Positions 36,201-48,370 of a stretch of 64,000 nucleotides of DNA are shown here, in pieces. The notes under the pieces were generated by a model, which was not told the DNA's origin, did not search any database, and worked only from the letters and a program-made list of their open reading frames with translations. Each line of letters starts with the position of its first letter. Position 1 is the first letter of the stretch. This DNA is from Manihot esculenta (lineage: Eukaryota > Streptophyta > Magnoliopsida > Malpighiales > Euphorbiaceae). A program made the position numbers and the translations under genes. The stretch lies in NCBI RefSeq assembly GCF_001659605.2, contig NC_035164.2, forward strand, positions 8,171,038-8,235,037, written 5' to 3'.

Positions 36201-39200
36201 TGAAGTTCCACATTCATTCTGATTAATTCAATTAATCTCTTGTGATTGAGTGTACCCTGCTAATAAAGCCTGAAATTTGTGTTGGTACTCTTCCAAGCTG
36301 CTAGTTTGTTTCAAGTAGGCCAATTCACCTAAAGAATTGCTTCTTAGTGAAGGTCCAATGCGTTAGTGACAATAATTTTTAAAGGTGTTCCAAGTTAATC
36401 ATGGTTCTTCCTGTTCTAATTTGAAATCCATAATTGAACCTCTCCATTCATGTAGAATGCCGTGAGTCCCACTTTGCCGACTTCTGCTATTTTTTTATTG
36501 TGGAAAAAATTATCACAACAGTTCAGCCACCCCAATAGATCCTCTGTGCCATCATAAGTAGGAAAGTCCACCTTAGTATAGCATGGTACTACTGTAAGAC
36601 CAAGTTTAACCTCAACTCGATCTTCAGTTCTCTTTGAAAAATTTGATTGGTTGTTGCTGTTTGTTCCCATTTCAAACTCTCAGTCCTTCCTCTGTTCAAC
36701 CTCTTGAGCCAAAGTTAATTGCTTAGCTATGGTCTCAAGTAATCCTCGAATCTCTCTTTGTTCCTAACACTACTATTGGTAACATTCTTCAAAAGTTGAT
36801 GTCTCAAGTAATCGTCGAATCTCTCTTTGTACACTACTGTTGGTTCTTCAAAAGTTGATGTGGGATTCTAAATTTTGCTGTAGATTATTTTGATCTCCCA
36901 TGACGCTAGACTTTGATAACAAGTTGTTACGGTCCCGAGTTATGAATCGCGTCACGAAATGGTTGATAGAAAAGGAGTTCGTTAAATGGAGCTCTCAAAC
37001 TCGTTAATGAGAGAGTCTTAGATCCCACAAGTTTAAGAATAAATTCAATTTATATTATTTCTGATTTTCCAGCAATATATATAGAAAATAGTGGGTTACT
37101 GTTTAACACAATTCTACTCAATTCTACTGAGATAGGAGTCCTAAGAGATAAGAAAACAAAGAGATAAGATAAAACAATTTAATCCTAAAATAAAGAATAA
37201 GGCAATCTAATCCTAAAATAAATAAAATACTTAGAAATCTAATCCTAAAATAAATCAAATACTAGAAAAGAGTCCATAACATATACACACTTAAAACAAA
37301 GCATCTTTCACATCTAGGCAGATTATAATATCAAAAGATTTCACCGACAATAACACCAACCATTAGTAATGTCCTTCTAGAACTATATTTACTAACAGCA
37401 GTGCAAGACCAAAAAATATATTAATTTGAAACATTGCCAATCCTTTGCAGTAATCAAGTCAGCATTGGCAACAGTCATCTTCACAAATGATCTAGATTTA
37501 CATATCCAGTAAATAGCAAAGAATAATGAAAGATTCCCATCTGATCCAGTTATCTAGAATACCCAAAAGGAAACCAAGACTTAATTACCTTTGTCAAGCA
37601 CTTGGCAAAATACATAGGATGGATCCAGCTGGAAGTATCTGGCATCCCCCAATCAACTGGAACATCAGACATTTCAGGCTCCACTATCTATTAGAAGGCC
37701 ATGGAAAGTGATATGTGAAATCGCTAAGTTACAAAGTACAGCCTAGAAAGAGAGAGAAGTGATTACCAACCTCAAAGTAGTCATCATCAAATGGAATATC
37801 GTCTACACTGCTGACATCAAAAACATCATACTCACTGGCTACCCTTTTATTCTCATACATCGGAATATCTATCCCAATCAAACAATTCTGCACATAAGGC
37901 GGTGATAGTTAGAAAAGCAACAACTAGAGATATAGCAAAAAAGCTGAAAATTACATGCATAGTCTTACTGATGATCATCATATGTAAAAGTAGTAAAGAA
38001 AAAATTTATTGTAAAGGTTGCCAATTGCTGTTGAAAATACAAAACAGCTAACACATGCCATGTACCCTAGTATCTATGTAAATTAATATCTGCCAAATAG
38101 AGAGATCCACTTTCAAATTAGATAGGTAAACATTGTTTCTCTGACAGTCTGGGCTTTTTCAGAAACCTTTTTATGCCTCAGATAACAGGTCATGCAATGA
38201 TTATTTTCATTGTCTATGTAATAATGTGTTCCTTAACATTTCCCAGGTCATAATTACAGATTCAGCAGACATCCTTACAATTTAAACTGTTCATTGGGTG
38301 TATCTGGACAAAAAAATGAATGCCTCTATAAGGATCTGCTATTTTGGATGCTTGAAACAATTATTACAGTACACAAGTATTTAAATGAAGTCTATGTATA
38401 AACATTAAGATTATTGGAAGCTTGAAACAATTATTACAAGTATTTCAATGAAGTCTATGTATAAACATTAAGATTATGTCCTAAGCTCTCTCATGTAGAA
38501 GTGTAAAAAATGAATACTATATTCAGGTGAAATCCAGAGACAAATAAACATGGCTCAACAGCCTTTGAAAGCACTCAACAGCATACTGATAATGTTCTAC
38601 AAATGGCCAATAATGAGATAAAATTAATTATTCCCAGATTCCAGAGCTGCATCAATTCTTCTTGTTGAATCCCACATCGATTGTGGAAAGGAGTAATGTG
38701 TCCCTTACATGGGCCATGGCATAGGTATTCCTCCCCTTGAGCTAGCTTTTGGGGTGAGTTAGGCTTGACCCAAATTTAACATGGTATCAGGGCCTCCCAT
38801 AACTATGTCACGCACCAGTAAAATTCTGAGCATGAGGGGGTGTGTTGAATCCCACATCGGTTGTGGAAAGGGGTAATATGCCCCTTATATGAGCTATAGA
38901 CACTCCTCCCCTTTGAGCTAGTTTTTAGGTAAGTTAGGCCTGACCCAAATTTAATATGGTATCAGAGCCTCCCCATCCGATGTTGGGCCTCTCATAAATA
39001 TGTCACGCACCAGTAAAATTCTGAACGTGAGGAAGGTGTGTTGAATCTCACATTAGTTGTGGAAAGAGGTAACGTTCCCCTTATATGGGCCATAGGCACT
39101 CCTCCCCCTTGAGCTAACTTTTAGGGTGAGTTAGACCTGACCTAAATTTAATATGGTATCAGAGCCTCCCATCCGATATTAGGCCTCCCATAAATATGTC

Positions 39201-41720
39201 ATACACCAGTAAAATTATGGGCGTGAAGGGGGTGTGCTGAATCCCATATCGGTTGTGGAAAGGGGTAATGTACCCCTTATATGGGTCATAGGCACTCCTC
39301 CCCTTGAGCTAGCTTTTGAAGTGAATTAGGCCTGCCCCAAATTTAACACTTCTCATACAGTTCTGTCTTTCAAAATTTTGTCCACAGTTAAGCCTTTAAA
39401 TGAAAAACGAATTTGCATTCACCTCTCATCAAATCTTTGAAATAAACATCTTGAACAAGTTATATAAACATTAAAACACAATTTATTGTGGATGATAACC
39501 CATAAATTATTAAAAACAGAAACATATGGAAAACACAAGCAATACATACAAGGTAATAGTTATGAACTAGTTTCAACTAGTAAACTATGGTTAGATTATA
39601 TTATATTTCAAAAGGAACTTCAGGAACCATCCAACTAGCTGGGGTTCTAAAGGTTTGACTTTTTGATACCCAAGGTCTTCCAAAACTTGCAGTTCCTGCA
39701 ATTTGTACAATAATACTGCTAAAATGTATTACTTTCAGCCAGGGATAACACTTCAAAAAACAAGTATGTCCTCACCACAGGATTACTAGCTCCAGGATCT
39801 TGTAAGATGTTTTTGTCATCAAAAATTTGAAAAAATATATCTGAAAAGAAAATTGAAAATAAAATGATTAGGTCAAATCAAGTTAATATCATTAAAAATT
39901 ATCCTTTACGAACAATACAACCAGAACAGACCTCCATAATCATCAATTACATATTGAAAATCTGCCCATGAAATTTGTTCATGTGGTTCACTGTGTATTG
40001 TTCCCGGAAACACCAGCAAAGCACTGTTGTTAGCCTAAGATACAATGAAATGCACACCACACATTATTACAAAGAGAATGACTTATTAAGCCAAGGCTAA
40101 GTAAATTCAAAATTATAATTCTCACAGCCATGAAATTATCCAAGCAAGCACCTCAACAGTTGTCCTAGCCATTTCAGCAGAGGTAAGCTGAGTTTCCCGG
40201 GTCCTTCTATTGACTTTGATATCTTCAAGTGGATGATAACTTCTCTCATTTGTGTAACTAGATGAATCAGGAACTGAATCAGAGTAATCTGCAGCAACAG
40301 AAACTTTCCAAAGGCAATGATCACGTCCCGCAGATGACCAATGGAATTGTGTTCCAAAATAAGGACTACTGTACCTGCAACTTAACATGAAAAACAAGAC
40401 ATTTTTTCCACGGAAATGTGTTGGGAAAGTAATCTATTACAAAGCAAGAATTGAGAACCTCATTAACAGCCCAGCCTTCTAAATGCAAATAACTGGGAAC
40501 ACAACTATTTAAGTATATTGGTCCTAACAGAAATTTGTGTGTAGCTCAAATCATTTACAAACGCCATCAGTTGAAAAGGGGAAACCTGAATCAATTCCAT
40601 GCAATTTGAACATGATTTCCTACTTCCTATATTAGTTATAAAATTATGAAACAAAACATGCCTTATGCTGGAACAATCAGAAGGTTTGCGACTGTCAATG
40701 GGAGATTTGATCCAAGTGCTTGTGACCCTATATGATGTTGAGCAAGAAAAACCATCTGCATGGCATAATTGACAGTGGGAATGACCTGAAATTAGGTTTG
40801 AGAAAAATGTTACAGGAAAATATCTTGAAATAAAGTATAATAAAGGTTTGAAAAGGTGAAGAAGCAGAGAAGAGATCATCAGCTCACCGAGCTGAGTTCC
40901 TAACTTATCAGGCACCATAGTTGAGTTAAATTCATATAAGAGTTTTCAAAAAGGTCAAAATGACTTTCCTATAAAACATGAAATTGAAATTGGTACTTCA
41001 CTAATTCACAGAAAAATCTCTATCTCGCCTAGTTCCTCCATAATATTCCCAATATTTCCCCAATAATTACGAATTAGATTCTAAGAGAAAGAAAGTGCAA
41101 TACACAGAAGGGGGCCGCAAAGTGAAGTTAAAATCAAAACCAAAATCTGATTTTTTTTTTTTAAGCATTTCTAAAGCAGCTCAGCTTAAAAAGATACTAA
41201 CAACAAACATTCAAACAAACTATTCTATATCTAAGATTTGTTCGTAGTTAAAATATCGCAGTCGCAATCAATAGCAATGCCTTTTTCAGCTAGGACTCAC
41301 AAATTCAATCGAGGATTCCTTCAAGAAATTTCATTGTAGTAACCAAAAAATTCACGTTCAAGTAGAATCTCACACAAAAATCATGAACGGTTAAAAAATA
41401 GTTCCGTGATCAGCCACCAATAACTTTGCACTGAAATGGCTGCTTCAATATTTTAATAAAATTCCAAACAGAAATCTCTAAATCCAGCCTTTCTCAACGA
41501 AGAGTACTGAAATTAAGCAAAATATCAAAAGGGTTGTCCTCAATAACATCAAAATACAAATGGGTATTTGACAAATTGATAAACATTCAAAAAATCAATT
41601 TGCATTCGTCAAAAGAAATAAACTAAAAGTAGAAACAACAAAAATAGGGAGAAAACAAAAAGGTGAGAGCTTTCAGAGACGATTACCTAAGGAGAGGGAA
41701 GAAGCAGCCGCGATCACCAT
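30208..41720 (-). CDS. Conserved plant protein, At3g49140-like, probably plastid-targeted
   Basis: Twelve coding exons: 41720-41687, 40785-40662, 40374-40152, 40034-39932, 39840-39776, 37887-37771, 37687-37589, 34466-34313, 33833-33724, 33485-33336, 32454-32359, 30312-30208. All phases agree, total 459 aa. The start MVIAAASSLSLG is Ser/Ala-rich with few acidic residues, like a transit peptide. The body contains SYHPLEDIK, LTSAEMARTTVEANNSALLV, FPGTIHSEPHEQISW, DIPMYENKRV, an acidic stretch (VDDIPFDDDYFE), VGCLRPAF, RIELFSVYGIQ, CNAALKALCKRKGLP, GVDSLGIDVRIF and a basic tail (FPRSRRKKFRS). From memory this is the family of Arabidopsis At3g49140, labelled a PPR protein in some annotations although no PPR repeats are visible; a split-barrel/DUF2470-type fold is possible. 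The function is unknown. Introns 2 and 9 appear to use GC donors. Introns 5 and 7 are swollen by transposons. Confidence 0.88.
35043..37281 (-). mobile_element. gag-only Ty3/Gypsy element in intron 7 of the At3g49140-like gene
   Basis: Right (5') LTR 36925-37281 (TGTTACGGTC ... CATAACA). Left (3') LTR ~35043-35299 is missing its first ~100 bp. The shared part includes GATTTTCCAGCAATATATAT and GATAGGAGTCCTAAGA. A variant iMet PBS (TTATCAAAGTC on the minus strand) lies near 36909-36920. gag runs 36670 to ~35385 on the minus strand: VDFPTYDGTEDLLGWLN, GEVQLWISN, YLKQTSSLEEYQHKFQALL, ANLAMAMSLARTFEG, and a zinc knuckle CYNCDEHYIVGH. CAAGGGGGAGTGA before the left LTR is the polypurine tract. No protease, RT or integrase is present. 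GGGGTAATTAC at 34992, left of the LTR, resembles the end of a further truncated MITE. Confidence 0.85.
35528..35972. mobile_element. hAT-type palindromic MITE, copy 3, nested in the gag element
   Basis: Starts TAGGGGTGACATTCGG and ends GAATGCTGCTCACCCCAA. Flanks GCCATGAG (35520-35527) and GCAATGAG (35973-35980) match at 7 of 8 positions, a hAT-length target duplication. It sits between the capsid and zinc-knuckle parts of the Ty3 gag, so it inserted after that element. Confidence 0.88.
38663..39348 (+). mobile_element. TRIM retrotransposon concatemer: 4 LTRs, 3 internal domains
   Basis: LTRs: 38663-38781, 38843-38956, 39039-39153, 39235-39348, each ~114-119 bp, starting TGTTGAATCCCACATCGG and ending CAAATTTAACA (TA in copies 2 and 3). 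After LTRs 1-3 comes TGGTATCAGAGCC (initiator tRNA-Met PBS; GGGCC in copy 1), a 60-80-bp spacer (CCATAAATATGTCACGCACC), then a purine tract (GTGAGGGGGTG type) before the next LTR. The whole array is flanked by a 5-bp duplication CTTCT at 38658-38662 and 39349-39353. It lies in intron 5 of the At3g49140-like gene, in opposite orientation. It has no coding capacity. Confidence 0.93.
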
Positions 41721-41741
41721 GAGAGACTCAGTGCATGTGAC

Positions 41742-41766
41742 AGAGAGAGAGAGAGAGAGAGAGAGA
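41742..41766. repeat. (GA)n microsatellite in the 5' leader of the At3g49140-like gene
   Basis: An uninterrupted AG/GA run of ~25 bases about 22 bp upstream of the start codon, hence (CT)n in the sense strand. CT-rich leaders are common in plants. Confidence 0.85.
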
Positions 41767-41829
41767 CTCAGATGCGGAGAATATGACAATCGAAGAGTGC
41801 GTTTGTGTGAGGTTTTAGTGTAATTACCC

Positions 41830-42797
41830 CATCAAAATCTCTGTCATAGCTACTCAGTGCTGGGGAATTGTTACATGGGCTTTCTGAACCACTAATTTAT
41901 TTCTTTTCTTTTCTTCTTTTTATTTTTTTTTTTTTTAAAACTTTCTGTTTTTTATCTAAAAAAATAGATATTTGAACTAAGGTGCGTCTGTTTTCATTCT
42001 AATTTTTTATTTTTTATTTGATAAAAAATAAAAAATAAAAAAAATTGTTCAATACTTTGTATTGTATTTTTACTATTTATTAGAAAAAGCTTTTGAAATA
42101 AAAAAATTAGAAATATTAATTTTTTTACACATTATATCAAATTCTTTTTTTTTCAACTTTTATCATGTTATTATTAATAATTTCAAAATTTTATTTTTAT
42201 TTATCAAATTAATTTTTTAAAATACACATTTATTTAATTAATTAATAAAATATAATTTTATTTTATTATTATAAAAAAATTTACTATTTAATTTTTATAG
42301 TGTAAATTAATTTCTCGACACATTAAAGCATCTTTTAATTTTAAATAGTTTAATAATTAATTATTTTTATTAAATATTTTATTATTTAATCATTATATTA
42401 TAAAAAAATTTATTAATTGATTTTTTAATTTTATAAATATTTTATTAATTATATTTTTAATAAATTTTTAATTTTTTATAAAAAATTTAAATTTAAATTT
42501 TAATAAATGTACATTAATTATTCTATTAATTTAACAATTAAATATTTTATTTTTTAAAAAATTATTATTTAATCCCTCAATTATTAACTCAACATAGTTA
42601 AAGGGAATTTTGGAATTGACGAACAAGTAATTTGGCTGCCAAGATTAACTCAACATAGTTACAAGGGAATTTTGGAATTTTAGAAGAATTTAAGAAATCA
42701 TGAGAGAGAGAAGGAATCTTGCAATTGCAATATTGTTCAAGCGGGTCAAAATAAGTAGGTAAACCCTCAATCTCGACATCAAATTATCCTTCTTCCA
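41830..42797. other. A+T-rich intergenic DNA with a short tandem duplication
   Basis: No gene seen. TTAACTCAACATAGTTA followed by AGGGAATTTTGGAATT occurs at about 42586 and 42645, a ~58-bp tandem duplication. Confidence 0.6.
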
Positions 42798-42805
42798 CTT
42801 CTCTG

Positions 42806-43273
42806 TTGGGTGAGCAGTATTCGGTTCAAATTGAAAAGTCAATCGAATCGAATCGATTTAAAAATTTGATTCGATTTTTTATATATTTCAGTTCGATTCG
42901 GTTTTTAATTTCAAAAATTTCAGTGATTTCGGTTCGATTCCATTTTAATCAAAAAAAAATCGAAAAAACTGAACCGAACTGATTAGTAATAATAATATAT
43001 TTTTTCAATAATATAGAGAAATTAAATCATATTAAAATTAAAATATTTTAATTAAATTTTAAAATACTAAAAATAAAGTGTAAAAAATAAAAAATTATTA
43101 AAATTCGAAACTGATCAAACCGAACCGAATCAAACCGAATCAGATCGGTTCGATTTAATTTGATTTTTAACCAAAATCGATTCGATTCGATTTTTATAAA
43201 CACTAAAATTTTAATTTTTGATTTATTCGATTCGGTTCGATTTTAAACCGAACCGACCGAATGCTCACCCCTA
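42806..43273. mobile_element. hAT-type palindromic MITE, copy 4
   Basis: Starts TTGGGTGAGCAGTATTCGG and ends CGAATGCTCACCCCTA. Perfect 8-bp target duplication CTTCTCTG at 42798-42805 and 43274-43281. The arms are near-complementary over most of their length. Confidence 0.92.
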
Positions 43274-44352
43274 CTTCTCTGGCATGCTCTCTTTAAGGTT
43301 AATTTCTCCAATTTTGTCTTTTTCCACTTCTTTGGCATTATATCTTTAGGGTTAATTTCTCCAATTTTGTTCTTTCACAATCTCATCGTAAGCTTACTCT
43401 TTATTGGGTCTATTTCCCCCTCAGGTTATAAAGTTGTGTGTTTCTTGAATAAACAATTTTTTTTTTTTTTTTTTTGCAGAAATCCAAACTTTTGTGCTTA
43501 ATTTTCAAGATTTTCCATTTATAAGGCCTTACTGATTGATGGCAAGCATCGTGTCTTGATCTCATGATGGGTTGAATTCAATTTTTTGTTTAATTAAAAA
43601 GAAAATTAAAAGTTCAGAAGAAATTTATTTTGTTTTGACAACTAAAAATATAGCGGTATTTTCGATATTAAAATTTTATTTTTATCGGTTCACTAAAAAA
43701 AATTCTTTAACTAACAGGAAATATAACAGAAAAATCAAATAATTATATTTATAAATAATAAGAGATATTTTAATTGAGTTTAAAAATTATAAGAATTAAT
43801 TAATGAATTTTTTAAAAATTTAAAAATTATATAATAATTTTCTCTTTATTTTTCTTTTTCTTTTACTTATTAATGTCTGTGAAAAATTATTAATTAATCC
43901 TCAATTTTATAAAAATATCTATTAATTAATATTTTTATATTGGGAGAATTATAAATAATTTTATAATATTTAATAATTAAAATTCACCGAAAGATTAATT
44001 ATTATATTATTTAAAATCTCAAAAATATTATAATGTATTTTTTAAAATTAATTGATTTATTAATGAGTTTTATGTATTATAAAAATTAAATAATAATTTT
44101 TTATTTTTATAATCTTTAACTACTAAAATTAATAAAATAACTAATTAATAAATTTTTTAAAAATTTATAAATATTTTAATGTATTTTTTAAAATTAAAAG
44201 ACTTTTTTTTATTTTTACACTAAAAAAATTGATTGATCTAAATATCAATCAATGAGTTTTTCTATACCACATAGAGTTAATAGTAATTTTTTTTCTTATT
44301 ATAAAATCATATACTTTGTAAAAATAATTATTATTTATTTTGATGTACAACT
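43274..44352. other. Intergenic, with a ~60-bp tandem duplication
   Basis: TTTAAGGTTAATTTCTCC and AATTTTGTCTTTTTCCACTTC recur with small changes between ~43292 and ~43372. The rest is A+T-rich, with a T run at 43449-43469 followed by a splice-acceptor-like TTTGCAG. No exon could be defined. Confidence 0.5.
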
Positions 44353-44357
44353 ATTTA

Positions 44358-46441
44358 TGTAACAATCCGGAAATCGGACCACTATCGACACTAGGGTTCA
44401 GATCGACTTAAGGTCGCCGGAACCCGTAACAAGCCTACTATACATCCTGTACTTCATAAAATCTATACATGATCACACGATATAACAAAAAACTTATACA
44501 TTTCATGAATCAAGACTCGGCCTGTGCATGTATCAAACTAAAAACATAAACTCATACTAGAGCCCTCATCAAATGCTCCAGTATAGTAAGCAACACATGC
44601 CTCAAGCTTAGTTCGAACATAACTCATAAATAAAATTTTTACATAAAGATCATGAAAATAGGGATTACAAGACAACTACTAGAGCAAAACACAATTTTAA
44701 AACCATAACAAATAATACATGTCTATATTTATGCTATTACAAAAGACTATACCAGCAACTCAACCGGCTTCCCCAAGCTAACTCTGATCCTGCAAACCTA
44801 GAGTTAGGGGAAATGGATAAGCTACAAGAGCCTAGTGAGCAGAACATAAAAATAGTGTAATAAACATATGATCGAATGAAATGCGTCACAACACAAACAA
44901 TTCACATAAAGATGGATTTGTCACCAGTAGCCCTCTACCAATTCCAATAGTGTCCGGCCCACGACGGGTGCTCATTAGGACTTCCTCTTAAACATATCAT
45001 AACATATTCATAATGCCAGAGGCGTAGAATGGGTCTCAACCTGAACTTCCATATACATCATAACATATCATACTCAAGAGCTAGTGGGTCATCCAACATC
45101 CATCTACAACAACAGTAAATTATGCAATGCATCATATTCTTGAAATCTAATACAAACAACCTAATACATATACATGACAATTGTGATGCATGAGCATGCT
45201 TAAAAAGTTTGATTCCTTTAAAGTAATAGATCAGTTCAGTTCTACTCACCTCTAGCCGACGCTCATCTAATACTGGGGCAGCTATCTCATTGCAAGTCTC
45301 TACGGTCTCCCAAGTCTGATCCTACACAGATGGACTCAATGAGGGACCAAACATAACCTTTACAAGACTCTAAACAACTCCCCAAAAACCCCTAAGGCAT
45401 ACCAAAACATGTATATAAAGCAAGCAGAAAGAGGATGGGCAGGGGACTTTCGGTGGCAAGTTCGGCGGCCGAAGGTCCCTCACAATCTGAAAGTTAAGGA
45501 CTTTCGGGGGCAGGTTCGACGGCCTAAAACCCTTCACAGATCTGAAAGTCAGGGACTTTCGGGGGCAGGTTCGGCGGCCTAAACCCCTTCACAGATTCGA
45601 AAGTTAATACTTTTGGGGGCAGTTTAGGCGGCCAAAAGGTTGCCTCTACCTGCAGGTTTAGCGGCCGAACCTGGGTTCTCCAGCAAGGCAGAACCCGATT
45701 CTGCCCTAAGCACACAATCACCAAAAGCTTTGTTTCTCACACACACAGCTAAAAAAAACAACCATACATACTCAATACGCATAAGAGGCATCTAAGACTT
45801 AGCTAATCCCCATCATACAACAACAACAACACAAGAGGAAACATTCATCATCAACCCTAACCCAAACCCTAAACTTTAGATTTAACAATTTGTATGCATT
45901 AATAACCCTTAAACCCCTTTAAATCTTTCAGTAACAAGAGAAAAGCAAAGATTTGAACTTACCTCTTTGAGACACAAAGGCGACAGCCACCCAAACTTGG
46001 AGATGAGAGAAAACGATCTCCTGAGGTCTCCAAGGTTTAAAACTCTAGATTTGAACTCAAATCTTCAAAAATAAGGGGAAGCTCATGAATTCTTGGAGAA
46101 ATTTGAAGAAATTCCAGCAAAAACATCAAAGAAAGGGCCTGGACTTACCTCTGCCCGACAATGGAGAGGAAGCTCTCTCATTTTCGGGTTGAAGGCCTCT
46201 TATAGGCGACTGGAGGAACCACCTTCAGTGGCCGAACCTTGAAAGTTCGGCAGCCGAACCTGAGGATTTCTCTATAACTCTTTTATTTCCTAAACAAAAT
46301 TCCAAACAATAAAACTAAAAATTCATTTTATGAAAACTTTATTTTACCCTTGTAAATATTCTAGTTTCGACATTCTGGATTCCGACGGAAATTTCGTCGG
46401 AAAGTGAGAATTCCGACGCTGGAGTTTAGCGGGATATTACA
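44358..46441 (-). repeat. Solo LTR of a Ty3/Gypsy element (Tekay/Del-like), 2084 bp
   Basis: Starts TGTAACAATCC, ends GGATATTACA, and is flanked by a perfect 5-bp duplication ATTTA at 44353-44357 and 46442-46446. There is no internal domain or PBS, so this is a recombined single LTR. Read on the minus strand the start TGTAATATCCCGCTAAACTC and the following GTCGGAATTC blocks resemble Tekay/Del chromovirus LTRs as I recall them. Less A+T-rich than its surroundings; contains a minisatellite at 45443-45660. Confidence 0.87.
45443..45660. repeat. ~60-bp minisatellite inside the solo LTR
   Basis: Four imperfect units of GGACTTTCGGGGGCAGGTTC, GGCGGCCTAAAACCCTTCAC, AGATCTGAAAGT. A further unit with the GTTCGGCAGCCGAACC palindrome is near 46240-46262. 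Confidence 0.85.
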
Positions 46442-46446
46442 ATTTA

Positions 46447-47871
46447 CAAATTATTTTTATTTTTATTTTATTATTAAATATTATATTTAAAAAAATATTT
46501 TACTACCGATTCCTATATAAAAATTTATAAATTTATTTTTATAGAAACGGTTTTAAGAAAATAACTTTTAAGAGATAAATAGCAAAAATTAAAATTTTAT
46601 ATTATGAAACGCACCCTAAGATTTAGTATTTTTTAATAAAAAATAATTTAATACTTAAATTTTCATCTTTACTACTAAAAATAGTCATTTGTTAAATTAC
46701 CATTAATTAGAAAACCTAATTTAAAATCATATCATTTTTTATTAAAAAATTATAAATAAAGTCATTTTTTTTATCAAATTTGAGAATTTAATTTTTTTTC
46801 ACAACTACATAATTAATAAGAAATTCAACTAATTTCATGATGGATCCAATATTTATTTTTTAATTTTACAAAATGTGGAGTTTTGATTTATTTTTCCAGT
46901 GAAATTAAACATTGTCATAAGAGTAATAAGTATTTTCAATGTTAATAATAAAAATTAGTCCAGCCTTACATACCTTAATGATTAAAAACATATGTAATTC
47001 ACTTCAAGACATGTTTGAATCTTTACTCTCCAGCCCTTCTCAACTTGTCTAAATATTTTAATTATCATGTCATACAAAATATTTATTAAATTCAATGTGT
47101 GCTAGGTGATGTTTGATAAGACTAAAAAATAAATCCTGAAAATTTAATAATAATATTTTAAGTTTAAATTGTGAAGTCGTTTGGAGTTGGATTTTCTTTT
47201 GTCCCTCGGAACAGAGGGAAATCTCTCTCTATCTTCTGTCACAGACCTTTCGATTTGAACCCCAATTCTATGCGGCACTCCGCTCAGTTTGTCGAACTAC
47301 GTCCACCTCTCCACAAAGTTAACCTCACAACGTCCACCTCACAACGTCCGTCCCAATAAGGATGTTTAGAGCAACAATAGAGGGTAAACAGAAAAACTAA
47401 ATTAACCTTGGGCAATTGGGAGAATTAAAGGAATTTATAGAAGCTAGGAAAGTAATTAAGAAAGCTGAATATTGTAGAAAAAGTATTTGATGCTAAAGAA
47501 CTCAATAGACTAAGTAGATAAATCTTTTCAAAGTGTGTACAACAAAGCCCTAGCTACTCTCACATGGGTTCTTTAAAAGGGCAGTAGTCTCTTTAAAATG
47601 AACCTCACATGAGATATCTGAGTCTGGAAATAAAGTTTATGTAGGTTCTAGCCTTGTTTCACCTTGTAGATGGCTCTAAAATTTTGCTACAATTGTTGCC
47701 CAGATACTCTTGATCAATTTCTGCTTGTTTTGAAAAAGTTCCAACCTATTTGAACCTTATTTAGGTTGTTCCGGCATTTTTATAGTCTATCGTATGTTCT
47801 ATCGTATGTTCCAACATATTACTACGTGTGATTATCTGTTTTTGGCCCTTTACTATACACCTTGAATAGGA
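46447..47871. other. Intergenic, unassigned
   Basis: A+T-rich to 47160, then ~700 bp of more balanced sequence (47165-47870) that may be old retrotransposon DNA: TTAACCTCACAACGTCCACC nearly repeats within 47295-47350. No coding frame supported. Confidence 0.4.
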
Positions 47872-48370
47872 GTGTAAACAAACCAACCCGAGTCGAGTTT
47901 TAAAGAGCTCAAACTTGGTTCGTTAAAAATTTTTCGAGCTCGAGCCAAATTCGAGATTTACTCATTTCGAACTTGAGTGGAGTATTAAGAAGTTCAAGTT
48001 TGGCTTATTTAGCAAATGAGTTTAGACGAGTCAAGTTTTTATCGAGTTTAGTTTCGAATAGTTTATGAGTAGTTTAATTTATTTATATGTACAATGAGTT
48101 TTAGTTTAAAACTAATAAGTTTAAAGCTAAAATAATTTTAGTTAAATAAGTATATTCACAAATTAACTCGTAAACTTATAAAGATGAGCTTTTAAATCTT
48201 AACGATCCAAATATATGCAAGTTTAAAAGTGTAACTAAATTTATATAGAGCTGGACTTTAAAAAATTTAGATTTGGCTCACGAAAGTATATATTGGGTTT
48301 GGCTTACGATAATGTTCATAAAAAATTTAGGTTTGGAAATGAGAGCACGCTTGCTTGTGGAGCCCAATTT
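47872..48370. repeat. Dispersed 'AAACGAGCCGAGCTCGAGC'-type repeat, one end only
   Basis: Begins TAGGAGTGTAAACAAACCAA and continues with GAGTTT, GAGCTCGAGC and TTCGAACTTGAG words, typical of a common plant non-autonomous DNA repeat. No inverted partner end was found, so it is truncated. Confidence 0.5.

Noticed and set aside
30208..41720. Naming the 12-exon gene a PPR protein
   Set aside because: No 35-residue PPR repeats are visible; the label in some annotations of this family looks mistaken.
43449..43600. Exon after a T run and TTTGCAG acceptor
   Set aside because: No coding frame follows and no upstream exon was found.
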